The notes: generated from the letters alone by a model not told the origin. A DNA stretch of 64,000 nt from Galbula dea (GCA_013399015.1 VWZX01004903.1:249716-313715); one strand, 5' to 3'. Shown: positions 48,741 through 60,960, numbered from the stretch's first letter. Translations and numbers: made by a program.

Positions 48741-48964
48741 CCACTGTCAGCAAGAGTAGATAGTGTATGCTTCAGGCTGGAATGCTTTCTGTAGTAAACC
48801 GCACACCACAGGCTATCGCTCTACAAAGCCTATTGCCTGTGTTTTTTTCCGATGCGAATCATCTGCTGTTGCCTTATGGAGATGTTGGTCCTCTTCGGTC
48901 CGAAATAGAGAACTATTTCCATCCAAATAGTCAATTATCGACCAGGAATCTAATTTTCAAGCCC

Positions 48965-49870
48965 GGCCAAACTCCCTCCTCGCTGCACGCCTGGACGCAC
49001 TGCTGCTGCGACCCACACACCTGACAGCAGCAGGATGCAGAACTACGGCAAGCTCCAGGGCAAGGGGTGAAGCGGGCGGTGCGGAGCCGCTGTGATTGCC
49101 TTTCTTTTATCTCTAAGTGAGTCACAGTAACTTCACCTCGTCCTGCCACTCTCGGCTGCGGCCCGCCCGGGTCGGGGAGCAGGGTGCCGCCGTGCCCCTC
49201 CCGCGGGGCCGCACACAAGGCGTGTAGACAGGGACTGCCAGGGATTTTTTGCTGGAAGGTGGCTTTTCGACCAGGATTTTGCCGGACAGAAAGCCGCGGA
49301 AGGGCTGAGGCCCCGAGGAGGTGCAATAGCGAAGTGAGCCCTGGGCGCCCTGCGGGAGGCGGCGAACCCTGCCCACAGCTCTCGGGAAGGATTCCCTGCA
49401 TCAGCAGCATCCGCAGCGAGCCACAGCCTTTCTCACGGGGCAGCCCTTATCCATCAGGACGCTTGAGGATCCAGTTTTGCAACAGGGAACTCTTCTAGAT
49501 TTTTTATTTTTAAATTATTTTTTTTCACCCATAAAATACATGATTTCCTCCAGGAGAACGCTTCATAGTCCCTCACAGCTTGGACCTGTTGCGGCTAACG
49601 ATGCGACGAGAAAACGCATTCGCTCTGCTCACTCCCGCCTGCTGCAGGCGTGGCTGCTCCCCATCCCTGCCCGGAGGCCAGGAAGCGAATCTCAGCGCAG
49701 GGACCTCTCCGCGCCCTCCCCTCCGGGAGCGGAGTCGTGTCCGGCGCGGTAATAAGCGGGGCTGCGCAGGTGGCAGCTCTACTGGCTGGGTCAGGCCGAA
49801 AGGACGTCGTGGATGGTCCCAGCGCTCCCCTCTGCCGCCGGGAACCCACCGCCCCTTCCCAACATATTTA
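48965..49870. promoter_or_regulatory. NR5A2: Second, smaller CpG-rich block in intron 1
   Basis: After about 1 kb of mixed composition, CpG density rises again to about 49.87 kb and then falls sharply into AT-rich sequence. Open frames on both strands here are low-complexity and unsupported. It may be a separate promoter or enhancer, or an outlying part of the exon 2 island. Confidence 0.6.
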
Positions 49871-50127
49871 TAATTTACTCTTCTGAATAATTATTTACTC
49901 TTCTGAAGAGGCTTTTTTTGTTTCTGCCTGTGCCGGCCTTTTGGAGCCGGGTGTAGAACATCTAGTTAGAAAAACTAGAGCTAGGTCTGGAGCTAGAACT
50001 CCTAATATATTTGTATATGAAGCAAGGCTCCTGTCAGAGCTGAGCAACAGTCCTGTGTCATAAGGCATAATTAATTTCTATTTTGCACAGGCAGGCTTAA
50101 AAATGAAATTTCTTTTGCTGAGGCAAC

Positions 50128-50136
50128 TGACCTTGG
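50128..50136 (-). promoter_or_regulatory. NR5A consensus site in intron 1
   Basis: TGACCTTGG on plus is CCAAGGTCA on minus, a full match to YCAAGGYCR. A few such sites are expected by chance in 64 kb, so this one alone is weak evidence; it lies just outside the second CpG block. Confidence 0.3.
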
Positions 50137-53100
50137 TCTGTTGGTGGGAAAAAAAAAGGTATTTTAGGTTTGCTTTTCCCTCCCTTATAATTATGTTTTG
50201 AAGCGTGGAAAACTTTATTTGAAAAATAATTTAATAGCTTATCTTTATAATTAAAAAAGTGTAAGCTCACATTTATGTATCTCATATAAGAGTTCTCCAC
50301 GCATAAGCATAAAATCATAAAACAAACCATGAGAAGATAAACTAGGCATAGTTTATACTGAGAAATCTTGATAAGGATTGTGTACATATGCATGCCTATT
50401 CATTGTGTATAAGAATGCATAAATATATACAGTTGCATATGTGTAATACTCATGTAATACATAATACTCGTGTAATATGGGAGTAAACTCTAGATATCAA
50501 TAACAATCTAGCATGAAAAGTTGTAACGGTTTTCCTCACAATGCAGCCAAACACAACTTCTGCTACAGTTAATTGTTCCCTTTCACCCTTTATAAAGACA
50601 AGTTTGAGAGCTGACCTTCAAATTACCCATACGGACGAGTAGCTAGAGGCGTTTTGTCAGCGTTGAAGGTTTCCCTCTGGGGACCACCGGCATCACCATT
50701 GTTACTCTGCCTCTTGTATTTGGGTATTTAAAATCCAACTAACTGGAAACAATACGGCGTACTTGTAAATACTACTCCTTTTGTATATAGCTCATTTGCA
50801 GTATAACTAAGAGAAAAGCGTTTAATAGGATAAAATTGCTAAAAGTAAAGAATAACAGCAAAAGTTCACTGTTATATAAAATAAAATCACCTACAGCTCA
50901 TGTCTTGCAGTCCTCAGACAGTCCAAACTGTTAACTCATGTAGAAGCTTTGCCTGCAAAAATTCTGGCCAAAATCCTAATCCAAGCTTTTAGAGGTAATA
51001 TTTGCTGTCTTTGTTAATAATATGAAATTTATTCTAATAATTCTTATGATGGTGGTAATAATAGTAATAATAGTGTAAAACAAACCTTGCTGAACTGGAG
51101 CACTAACTATAATACCATAGACTGCCTGAGGATATGCATTAAAATTAAGATGCCAGTAAGTATTACACAAGCTGAAAAATTTTAAAGAAACTACAAGTAG
51201 ATTATTTTTCTCTTATAAACCAATTTTTTCAAGTTAATGAAAGTTATTTCTGTTAAGGAATAATCGCTAATGCTTATAAAAATTTCATAGGGGACAGTAA
51301 GATGAGTCTGATTAGAGGAAAGATAAAACTAGTCAAGTACTTTCTACTGCCTTGGAATCTGGTATAAGAAAAAAATTGTTGCACTTCCATAAAAGTTTTC
51401 ATAAATCTGGGTGAGTTCTTCATCTTGAAGATGGGATGTACTATTAAGATTTTGTGAATTCCAGCTGTTTCTTTTACTATATGAGTGTAAACCTCACACT
51501 CCAGCTGCAGGCTGACTGTTTGCTCTCCAGGGGACAGACACACTGCTACTTAAATAAAATCAGTGGAGTCTGATTTGCATTCATGGGAACTGTTTGAGGC
51601 ACTCCTTGCTGGGAGAAAGACAGGTCAGTCTTGCTGTGACATGTCTCTGATTTATACCAAAACCTAATTTTTCCCCATGTAGGTGAATGCACTGGGTGGA
51701 TCTTTGCAAAGCAGGTGCTATCTGACAGAGGCACCTCTCAGCGTGTGGTGGGAAGCAACAAGTGCCCCTGTCTGAGGGGCTGGTGGAGTGTTGAGGTGGT
51801 GCCAGATTCCCGCAAGCCCACCCACTCTGCCTCAGGTTAGAGAGAGGCGCGGGGAAAGACTGGACAAAAGTGAAGGTCTAGGGATGTGATTTACTCTTAA
51901 GACTACTTGGCTCTGCTGCTGGTTGTACTTATACCCTGGGAGGACAGCTTTTCTTCCAGTTTTCCAAGTGCTAATAAGAACAGAATCCAGCAACTTCCTA
52001 TCTGGTTCTCCCACCTCCAAGCAGAGGCCCACAGGGTGATGCTGGTACATTTAACCCTTACAGGTATGCAGTTATCAGTTCACAGTGCTGAGTTAGATGT
52101 GTGTTTCAGGGATGCCACCTTAGGCTCTGGCTGTGCAGTGTCACACAAGGGCAGAATCCTTCCTTGACCCAGAGCACACAGGATTTTTGAGAGTTTAACA
52201 GGATTTAAAACTGCTTTTTCTGGGCCTTGCTTTGTGACTCTGTCCTGGCGTATCTGTGATACAGCACATGCGCAGTTGCATTTTGGAGGTATGGGTGCTT
52301 TGCTAACTTATGTCTCCAACCAATCTGTTTTTCATATCCACATGATTAAGGTAATCCAGACCTGCCAGTTTTTTGGAAACCATGAAAATAGCACTTAGTT
52401 GGTCTAAATATGACAAATAAGAATGTCTTATTTTCCCTTCCCCTTGGGTTGTAATGTTTCGCCCTGTGAAACCTTATCTGAGTCATCGCTCTTCAGATAC
52501 TTAAGATGTATTATTGTTTTACTCTTCCATGCTGAAGGCTAAGAAGAGAGGACCAGAGGTTCCTCCAGCACCTTTCCCTCCCCCTAGACAGCCAGAAAGA
52601 GCAAAAGTCAGAGTAAGGCCCAAGAGAGCAAGGCCAAGCTGGGAATCTGGATTTGCTTTCCTTTTCCATGTGTTTCTAGTAGCTGAGCTGTGTGGAAAAG
52701 CACCTCACACAGAAGCTCTCTGGCTTTACCTTTCTGTGGTTTTGCTGGGATCAGCCCTTCTGGCCCAGTTATGGGCTGACACTGGTCACAGCCATGTCCA
52801 ACAGCCTGGGAGTGCCCTGTGGATACCCTGACAACATTGCTGGAGGGACCACTTGGCTCCCTCTAAGGGGAGGCACCAGAAGCCCATTGTGGAGTGGAGC
52901 TGGCATCAAGCACAGCTGGCCAGGAGGGTGGCAGCTGTGGGCCTAGTGGTGTGATCCACGGCGCGTTAGTTCTCCTGACATTTACTTGCAGCCCAGCAAA
53001 CCTTGCTATGCTGTTGGGTGCAGTTCTTGTTCAGGAAGTGTAAAGCAGGTGAAGAGGGTAAGAAGGGACCCCTGGGTGCCAGCTGCCTGGGACACAGCCA

Positions 53101-53301
53101 AGTCCAAGGTGGGAGATTTTCCTGTGGGCACCCTCCCCTTCCTTCCCCTAGGAGAAGCAGCAACACCACCTAGGAGATGAAGATCAGGTTTCAGCTATGT
53201 TTGAAGCTATTTCCTGTAGCTGTTGCTATGCCCTCCATCTCCATGATCCCAAATCCTTCCTTGATGGCAAGCTGCCCGTATCACACCCAGCATCTGGGCA
53301 A

Positions 53302-53344
53302 GCGTCTTGCCTGCCATGGGATGATGCCCTTGAGGGCAAGACGC
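53302..53344. repeat. Perfect 10-bp inverted repeat, 23-base loop
   Basis: GCGTCTTGCC at 53302-53311 is exactly complementary to GGCAAGACGC at 53335-53344. It lies in intron 1, about 1 kb from exon 1. Function unknown. Confidence 0.75.
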
Positions 53345-54298
53345 ACGCACGGGCCAAAGCTCCCTCCATTCATCTTTGTCATAAACTCCTGAATCTTGCA
53401 AAACCCTGAGCTGTGGAACCTTCATCGCTGCTGGGCTGGCTTAAGAAGAGTCTTTCACTCTGTGAAGGAGAGGTTTCCTTTGGCAAGCCTTCTCCAGTCC
53501 CTCTTGGCCCTGGCCTCGGCCCAAACACAGGCTAATGGGGCAGGGGATGCTATTGCCCCACCAAAGGAAAGGCACCTCATTCTCAGTGTCTGGTAAGAGA
53601 CAGAATGACCTGAGATGGGAATTGCGAGGAGAAGAGCAAGGAGGTACCTGCTGGGGCTTGGCCAGAGCCACTGCAGCCCTAGCAGCCTAGGACAGTCAGC
53701 TATGCAATGCCCCTCACACCTGCAAGACAGAGAAACCTGTGTCTGCAGGCTTTCTGATGGAGAGCAGGTGCTGTTTCCATATGCTACTGGAAGTACTCCC
53801 TTCTCTGCTGCTCTGATGTCTTAACCAACTTATATTACCCAGTCCACCTTTGCTGAATGATGATATATCTGCATTTTTAGCTATGAAAAAGAATCTGCAT
53901 TTGACATGTATATTACAGAAAAGACCCCAAAACATTCCTGAGGTTTTTTTCATCAAGAATAGTCAGGCCAGGAGTAATTTAAATCTAATTTTTGAAAATG
54001 TTTATACATACACACAATTTCATAGTTATTAGCAATTATAATAGATAGATACCAATAATTATTTGATTATATCTTTCATAATCACATTACTTCCAGAAAA
54101 ATTGTTATTCACTGAATTATCAGCTGTTTTCTTAGATTTTTATGTAGTATTGTGAAGTCCTTTTTTTGCCTAATTACACATACAAATTAATCAATTTGTT
54201 TGGCATGTCCAACTGTAATGATTTTTTTCAGTTTGAACAGCGCCAAGTCTAGTATATATATGCAGAGTCTTCAAAACAGTTAGAAAACTGTTACTTAC

Positions 54299-54362
54299 CA
54301 ACTGACGTAAGTCCGTGTTTTATAGATTCCTGTATGATGGCTGTGTGGGAACCAGAAGACAT
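54299..54362 (-). CDS. NR5A2: NR5A2 exon 1: start codon and N-terminus (residues 1-21 plus split Gly22)
   Basis: 64 bases from ATG: MSSGSHTAII then QESIKHGLTSV, followed by one G that joins GT of exon 2 to make Gly22. Compared with the human start (MSSNSDTG, LQESLKHGLTPI) the length is identical, and MSS-S-T, QES-KHGLT and the final Gly are kept; the rest has changed. The donor is ideal (TTG/GTAAGT). The ATG has A at -3. It is shorter than ordinary open-frame cut-offs and was found by reading the minus strand from the phase required by exon 2. Upstream sequence holds GATA, E-box and NR5A motifs, supporting a promoter just above. The peptide match plus exact phase make chance unlikely, but transcript evidence is not available here. 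Confidence 0.9.
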
Positions 54363-54443
54363 TATTAGGTGTAAATATACAGTACTCTTGGGTGCAAGGT
54401 GTACAGCATTGAGTACAAAAGAGGTGCAGCCTGTAAACCTTTC

Positions 54444-54452
54444 TGGCCTTGA
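54444..54452 (-). promoter_or_regulatory. NR5A2: Perfect NR5A (LRH-1/SF-1) response element
   Basis: TGGCCTTGA on plus is TCAAGGCCA on the sense strand, the textbook high-affinity SF-1/LRH-1 site. It lies 82-90 bases upstream of the exon 1 ATG. This position would let LRH-1, or SF-1, act on the gene itself. Confidence 0.5.
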
Positions 54453-54607
54453 GACCCAGGCTACAATAACCTTCAGTGAAAGTCAGCGTGATGAACAACA
54501 ACAAAAGAAATTATCCAAGAATTCAGAAAGTAACAAGCATGTCTTTGAGTGGACTCTGTACTTTTTTCAGCATTAGTGACCTGCTGTAAACCATGTATCC
54601 CATTTCA

Positions 54608-54735
54608 TGATAGTCTCTAATCAGAAGAACTGGAACTTGTGATAGGTTTGGCACTGTCACGTGACTTTGTACAGCATGATAAGAGGAGCCTGTTATAAAG
54701 TGACAGCAAAAGAGATAAGAACTCTTGGCAGATAA
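54608..54735 (-). promoter_or_regulatory. NR5A2: GATA cluster with palindromic E-box upstream of exon 1
   Basis: Five WGATAR motifs all on the plus strand: 54608 (TGATAG), 54640 (TGATAG), 54677 (TGATAA), 54713 (AGATAA) and 54730 (AGATAA). Chance would give about 0.25 in 128 bases on both strands. Among them sits GTCACGTGAC (54656-54665), a ten-base palindrome fitting USF and TFEB/MITF (CLEAR) sites. An AAAGTGA word at 54697-54703 resembles an Nkx core. The mouse FTF/Nr5a2 promoter is reported to depend on three GATA elements with tandem E-box and Nkx motifs, so this looks like the orthologous module. Confidence 0.65.
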
Positions 54736-57146
54736 TGGCAGAGAAATGATTAACCTAGAGTGGAGAGGTGCTATGAAGCCCAGAGAGTGGGAGGTTGTAA
54801 AGTTGTGGGGTCATAAGACCATACTGAGTGGATGAAAAGACATACCAACGTAAGTGTAATGACTATAAACTCAGACTTGTGACCTGTATTATTGATGTCA
54901 TCACCTCTTTGCACAGTGGACAGCAAGCATGGTTGTTCTGGCTTCTGTAAACACTCTTTGGATGGCAAAACAAGCAAGCATTAATTCCTTAAAGCAGGCT
55001 TTTGAATGTGCTTAGAATTTTACACTCTAACAGCATCAGCAAATCTCTGGTGGTGCTTTTTGAGACAAAACCATTTTATTGCCTCAGTCCTCAGGCTGGA
55101 GACTAGCTTCAGGCTGTAGCAATTTAGTTGAAAGCATACACTACTTTCTCAGTAAATAGCTTTTACAGCATGGTTAAACATTGATATCCCCGGATTATGA
55201 TACATAGAGAGTATTGTCCTCACCTCTAAGGCTGAGAAGTACAATATCTATTCACAGCATCTCAAATGACTGTCAAGTGTTTTGCCGTAAATAATTACTA
55301 CAGAGGTGGTATAAAGTGTAGGTGGCTGGGAGATTTTTCAGCTTAGCCGTGAGTGGGTCGGTTCTGCTTCCATAGCCACCACAGGAAGAGCAGGGACAGG
55401 CTGGCTCCCTGGGTGATGCTGTGCTGCATTTACAGCCCCTGGAGCGCAGTGTGGCTTCTCCTTGCACTGCAGTGCCACCGGCAGCCTTTGCAGCTGTAGC
55501 CCAATAGATTCAGTCTGCATACACTTTGTGAGATCAGACTCAAGTCTGAATAATCAGATGATATTTGATATTTCAAGTCTCTTGAAAAACAGAGTGAAGT
55601 TATTCCACTGTGGGCTAGATCTGAAGCCTCTTGAAGTCAGCAGGAGTTTTTTCCTCTTTAAATTTGCAGAGGGCTGTAAAGCAGCGTAAGCTCTTTTATA
55701 TACTTTGTCATGATGGTTAGACTTTGGTGGTAAAGTGGCAGACAGGTTAGTTCACGCTCAAACTGAACTGCTTCCCAGGCTTCTTGCGACCAGGATGAGA
55801 GCTAGAGAGCTGGTCTGAAAATGGGGTTGATGTGGCAAACCATGCAGTGGTTGGGCCTTACCGGGCCAGGAACTCTGAATTATCGCTTGGTTTGTACAGT
55901 ATTGCCTCTCTCTAGAGCCCCTTATAGCAAGGAAGGCAGGCTGTGGAGGAAAGGCCTGATCTTCCAAATTCTTATTAAATAACTACTTGTGCATATTCTG
56001 TCCTTTATGTACCATGCTGGAGTGTATAAATCAGAGATTTGTTCACTTAGTTAATAAGTCACAATCATAAATACTCATTTTGTCTCCGGTACATGCAGCA
56101 AGTAAAATAATTTAGATTTGTGCGCCAAAAACTTCCAGAAATCAGGTTTCTGTTGCTCTGTTTTTATACTTGCAATTACTCTTGTAAAGTGAGCAAACTG
56201 TACCAAGGTACCAATATACAAGCCTGATTAAACAGATACTATGAGTGTTTCTTCAAAGTCACTGAGACTTTTTCTCTGTTCAGACTGAATGAAAGCTGGA
56301 AGCCAGCTTTTACAACAGATTTCATACAAACTTAAAGAATTTGATTCTCTGTATTCTAATTCATTTTGTGATCAAATAGGTTTTCAATTCTATTCATGAA
56401 AAATAAAGAAAAAATTATTCCATCAGAAAAATAATGTTTTTGGGGACTGGGGTTAAAATTAACGAGAAATGCTGCAAATGATACTGTGGTTAGAAACTTT
56501 CCCTTGTGTCACCACTGAATGCTGAAACACTGTTGGCCCATATACAAGAGTCTTTATAAAGGAATTTGCTGTATGTGGAGGAGAAAGATATTAAATCATT
56601 TGAACTATAAAGAATCTTCATGCTTTTGGCTTCAAATGCTGTCATTCCTTTCCTTTTTTGCATCAGTATCAAATGTCAGGGTCACTGAAAAATGTTCTTT
56701 TTTTTTCCTTCTGATACTTTGTCTCCATGGATAAGGGAATGTATGCCAGGTGCATAACCACACAGACTTTCTTTGACTTTCTTCATACCTAGTTCAGCGA
56801 GAGAGAAGAAATTCATAGGGAAGCTCCAAGACAATCTATAACAGCCTGTTCGATATGTTTAGCAGTGATATGTTTGGGTCCCAGCTGAAAAAAGTACATA
56901 ACAGTGTGAGTAATGAGGCATATGAGTGATACTACTGAAGCTCAGTAACTGAGTTTGTGGCTTAATATGCAGCTTTTAAAAACCTTATTTATTTATTTTA
57001 GTTTTTTAAACTGTATCTCTTCATGTGGAAGTTCCTGGTAGAGTAGGTCTGATCTTACTTGGAACAGCTTTTCCTAACCATGGATGAATCACAATAAACT
57101 CATTTTTTATCTTGGTGTTTTACAGTGTCCCCTCACACCCCAGTTG

Positions 57147-57171
57147 TTTATTTTATTTTATTTTGTTTATT
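57147..57171. repeat. (TTTTA)n short tract
   Basis: About five imperfect TTTTA/TTTAT units in a T-rich context. Confidence 0.7.
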
Positions 57172-57417
57172 TGTCTGGGTTTGGGTTTTTACTGGGGAGG
57201 TGAGAAAAAGTTTTTGAAAGTTAATTGTAGCATTTCATGCATGCTTTTCTGTCTTAGGTCTTTCAAGAAGCTAATTGCTTGAAAAACATTTAGTGTCTTT
57301 TTTATATTTTTTAATTTATTTTTTTCCCCAGTTCTTGTGTGATGAAGTTGTTCCCTTTTTTGTCTCAGAAAAATGCCTTTCAAAGACATTGCACCTGATT
57401 TCAAAAGCATGGCAACA

Positions 57418-57555
57418 GAAGGGGAAAGGGATCTGGGGGTCATGGTAGATGGAAGGATGACCATGAGCCAGCAGTGTGCTCTTGTGGCCAGGAGGGCCAA
57501 TGGGATTCTGGGGTGTATTAGAAGGGGTGTGGTTAGTAGGTCAAGAGAGGTATTA
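57418..57555 (+). mobile_element. CR1 LINE internal fragment (end of reverse-transcriptase frame)
   Basis: An open stretch translates as DLGVMVDGRMTMSQQC, then ALVARRANGILGCIRRG and SRSREV. This matches the conserved C-terminal end of the CR1 ORF2 protein (DLGVLVD, MSQQCAL, ANGILGCIRR). The fragment is cut on both sides and has no 3' tail, so it is an old dead piece. Plus orientation, opposite to NR5A2. Confidence 0.9.
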
Positions 57556-59239
57556 TCAACACATGTCAGAAAAAGTAAGTGTTGTCCACATCAACCATCA
57601 AGTGAGGGACAATCCTCTTTATACTGCAAGTCCAGGGTAAATGTGGCATTGACCCTGGCATGATGCCTGCCAGGCATGAGGTATCTGCTCCTGAGAGTAG
57701 TCCAGTTAGTTTCAGCTGGAGGTTTGCTTGGGTGGAAAGAGATTTGCAAACTGTGTTCTTTGATCTGGAAATTACTCTTTAAAAACTTTTCTTCATTTCA
57801 ATCATTCCAATATTCCTCCTGATCTATCACAGACATTTAAAATTCTTTTGGATGCTTCGGCGTATTTTCTCCACCTTCATAAATTTTGTATTATTTAACA
57901 TGTACAAACCCAAGGCATTAAAAACACAGTTTTATGCTTTTCTCCCACTAGTTCTTTAAAACAAATCAAGAGAATTTGATGTATCTGATGTTCTTCACCT
58001 TTTGGATTTTTCAGTGAGGTAACTAGAGTACTGAAATAAAGTTCTAATTTATTAAGTTATTTCCATCAGTTGATTCACAGTTCCTGTTTGATCTTACAGC
58101 ATGACTCATCTATTCAATGTCTGTTTAATTTTGTTTTCTTACATATATATGTTCTACATGTTCTGTTTTTCACCTCAGTAACAGGATGTAATGGCATTAA
58201 AATATATTTCAGCATATGGTACTCCTTACTTGTGATTTTCAGCATATTCAAGTGTATTTCAAACTGTGATGAGCAGAAGCATGGTAAATTCTTTGTGGGT
58301 ATCCAAAATGTGAGTTGTTTTCCCTGATTGCATTAATAGGATTAATATTTTAGTCTCTCCTACACTTCTCTTCTCTGTTTGGATGAAAATAATTTAATAG
58401 AAACTATATTTAGAAATAATTAATGAAGTGTAGGAATTCTAAAATTGCTTCCTATGACTTTTCCATAATGATAACTTAAAAAAAAGTTATTTCATTGAAT
58501 ATTTCTGCTAATAAATTAATATCTACAAATGAAGGTAAATGCAGACATTTGTAAGTACTTTCTTAGGATAAATGAGCAGTTAGGAAACTTTCAGGACTGC
58601 TTAGGAGGAAAACTTAGTTCTGTATAGAAAGAAGCATACAGTTACAGATCACAGAAGTCCTTTTTGGCCTGAACTGAAGGAATAGAATGAGCTTTGGTAG
58701 GACACAGATTTAGTGCTAGCTCTACGCACTGGAGAAATAAAACTTATTCTTGGTGTGAGAAAAAAACTATCTAGACAAGTTTTATCTGTTTGTCTATCTA
58801 TGTAAGTAGCTTCAATTTTAATTTCTGGCACACCTTGTTTTTTCAAGAATTTAACTTATTGGCATCCAATGAGAAATGATATTCATTAGTTACGGAACTT
58901 TTTCCAAGCTTATCTAGGAGATGTTTACTAGAAATAAAAGCCGAGTGACTCTGTGAGAAAATAACAGATTTCTCTGAAACAGGCACAGGGAAATTACTTC
59001 CATGTATGTAGCAGTAACAGGTGTTGTGAACTCATCCATCATCTCACATAGCACTCAGGAGCAGAAAACAGTTTCTTCTTAGAGCACTATTACTAAAATA
59101 TCAGCAATCTATTACTTTTCAAGGAGTAGAGGAGAAAGAGTCTTAAATTGCATCTTAAGTGAGACCTTTTGAATTTGGTAGGTAGATTCTCTGTCTTTTC
59201 AGGACATGCACATGTGTGCAGGGATCCCATTATTGCCAT

Positions 59240-59267
59240 CCCCACCCCTCCAACCCCCCAAAACCCC
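59240..59267 (-). other. Potential G-quadruplex motif
   Basis: Four C runs of 4, 4, 6 and 4 bases with loops of 1, 5 and 4 bases on plus, so four G runs on minus. It meets the simple G3+N1-7 rule with four tetrads possible. It lies about 4.9 kb upstream of exon 1. Confidence 0.6.
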
Positions 59268-60960
59268 AATACGTTAGCTTGAGGCAGGATGGAAATACCA
59301 AGTCTTACCTCAGGAAACTAAATCTGGAAAATCCCTGAGTGCTCTGATGAATTTCATACCAATTTCTCCCACATGAACCAGCTTTACTTGAGAACATGGA
59401 ATAAGTGTGAGCTGAAAGCTAATGGAAGGTGAAAGACTGGCAAAAGAAAGCAGCTCAGAGTGGCATTTCATGTCTAAGCAGAGGTGGTCTCCTTACTGAA
59501 ACTCATTTATTGACCAGGAATAGAAAGTTGGCTGGAGGCTGATGAACTGCAGAACAACGTGTGACATGCTAGATGGGCCACCTTCCCATCAGAGGGAAAA
59601 GGAATCATGGCTTAGTGCTCAGTTGACAGGTCAGATCTGGTGCGGAGAAGCACTTCCACTTCTGTCTACCTTCCCAATGAGCAAGTGCAGAATTTGTTCC
59701 CTTTTCAAAGCTGACTGTCACTGGGAAAGACACGGGGTAGGAGAGAAAAGTGGGGTAAAGGCCATTCAGAAGTAAGGATTTCTGATCATTTCATTAATAA
59801 CTGTGAGAAATGTAGCACCTGGCAGGAGAGATAAGTGGATTTTCCTAAGCTCTGTTGCAGGCAGGTAAATATTGCTCTGGTTTATGACACTAATAATTAA
59901 ACAGAACACTAGTCTTTCTCTTGGCAGTTTAAAATTTAAGGTGGTTGTTTTCTGGAGGCATATGCTGAAATCTGAACAACAGTAACAAAGCTTCATAATA
60001 AACCCCCACATATTCTGTCTAATGGATAACTTTCGTAAGCATATGTAACACTGAAGAAAAATATTTTTTTTATTGTCTTCCAAGTCACCTGGGCACCACT
60101 CTTGGCAAATATTGCAGTTCTTAAAAAACAGAACAAGTAGACTTAAGATCTGAGAAATACTTCTGTCCTTCAAGAACATAGTCTCCCTAGTGCAGTTACA
60201 TCAATAATAGATTAGTATAACATATTAATTAATATTTTTATATCTTTTCACACAACATGCCCACAGTTTTTTAGACAATATACTTTATTTTTTATGTTTA
60301 GACCACAGTGAAAAATGCAGATGACTCTAGAATTAGAATGCCTGTATTTCTGGGGAGAGCAGTAGCACATGAGATGTCTAAGGTGTCCTGACTTTCAGGG
60401 AGCAGCTTTAAAAGAGACTATTAACACATCTGCAGTGGCATGCAAATCTTTAGCTCCTGTTCAGCCATTCTGTTTGTACAGTTCCTGGACCAAGTTCTTC
60501 ATCTCAGCTGAGGGCTTTTGGGTACTTCTACCACACCAGAAAATATGAACAGATGTTTAGGTACCCTTTCTAACTGGAAGCTTACATTATTCTCTGATCA
60601 CCACCCCCTACTCTCCCATTAGACTTGAAATGCTTTTCAGTGGTTCAGACAACAGTGTGGACAACTAAGATGGAGACTTGATCATGACCTCTGGAAAATA
60701 CTATATTACAAATACAAATAGAGAAAGACAGTAAGAGATATTTAATAGAGCAACAGTAGGAATATAAAAAACCAGAAACTTCTGTCAGGGCTTCAAAGTC
60801 ACTAACAACTCTTAATGGTCCTGATCAGCTTCACCTGGGCTCCTGCTCCTGCCACACAGGGCCATGGGCTCATTTAAGTTCCACCTGGTGACCCAGCAGC
60901 TTTCCGGAGTTGTGCTGGGTGGAAGTCTGCTCCTGAATTATTCTTTGGACTTTTCTGGGT

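Larger units (their letters stand above)
44326..54298 (-). other. NR5A2: Intron 1 of NR5A2
   Basis: Nearly 10 kb with donor GTAAGT. It holds the upper part of the CpG island (to about 47.2 kb), a homeodomain-motif-rich stretch (47.23-47.66 kb), the TTCTC microsatellite (48.33 kb), an AC/TG-rich tract (48.63 kb), a second CpG-rich block (48.97-49.87 kb), AT-rich sequence at 49.9-51.5 kb and moderately GC-rich unique-looking sequence at 51.7-53.8 kb. No open frame here shows a recognisable domain. Alternative first exons may exist near the islands but cannot be defined from sequence alone. Confidence 0.88.
54363..54735 (-). promoter_or_regulatory. NR5A2: Presumed 5' UTR and promoter of NR5A2 exon 1
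   Basis: Immediately above the start codon, CpG-poor, with motifs detailed in the two following entries. No canonical TATA box is clear; CTTTATAAC on the minus strand near 54692-54700 is a weak candidate. The start of transcription is not determined. Confidence 0.6.

Noticed and set aside
51700..53800. GC-richer stretch in intron 1 as a hidden gene or LTR element
   Set aside because: No terminal repeats, primer-binding site, polyprotein motif or splice-bounded coding segment could be recognised.
54295..54504. 69-codon minus-strand open frame over exon 1
   Set aside because: It runs in a different phase from the MSSGSHTAII frame, and cannot join exon 2 in frame; it is a shadow of exon 1.
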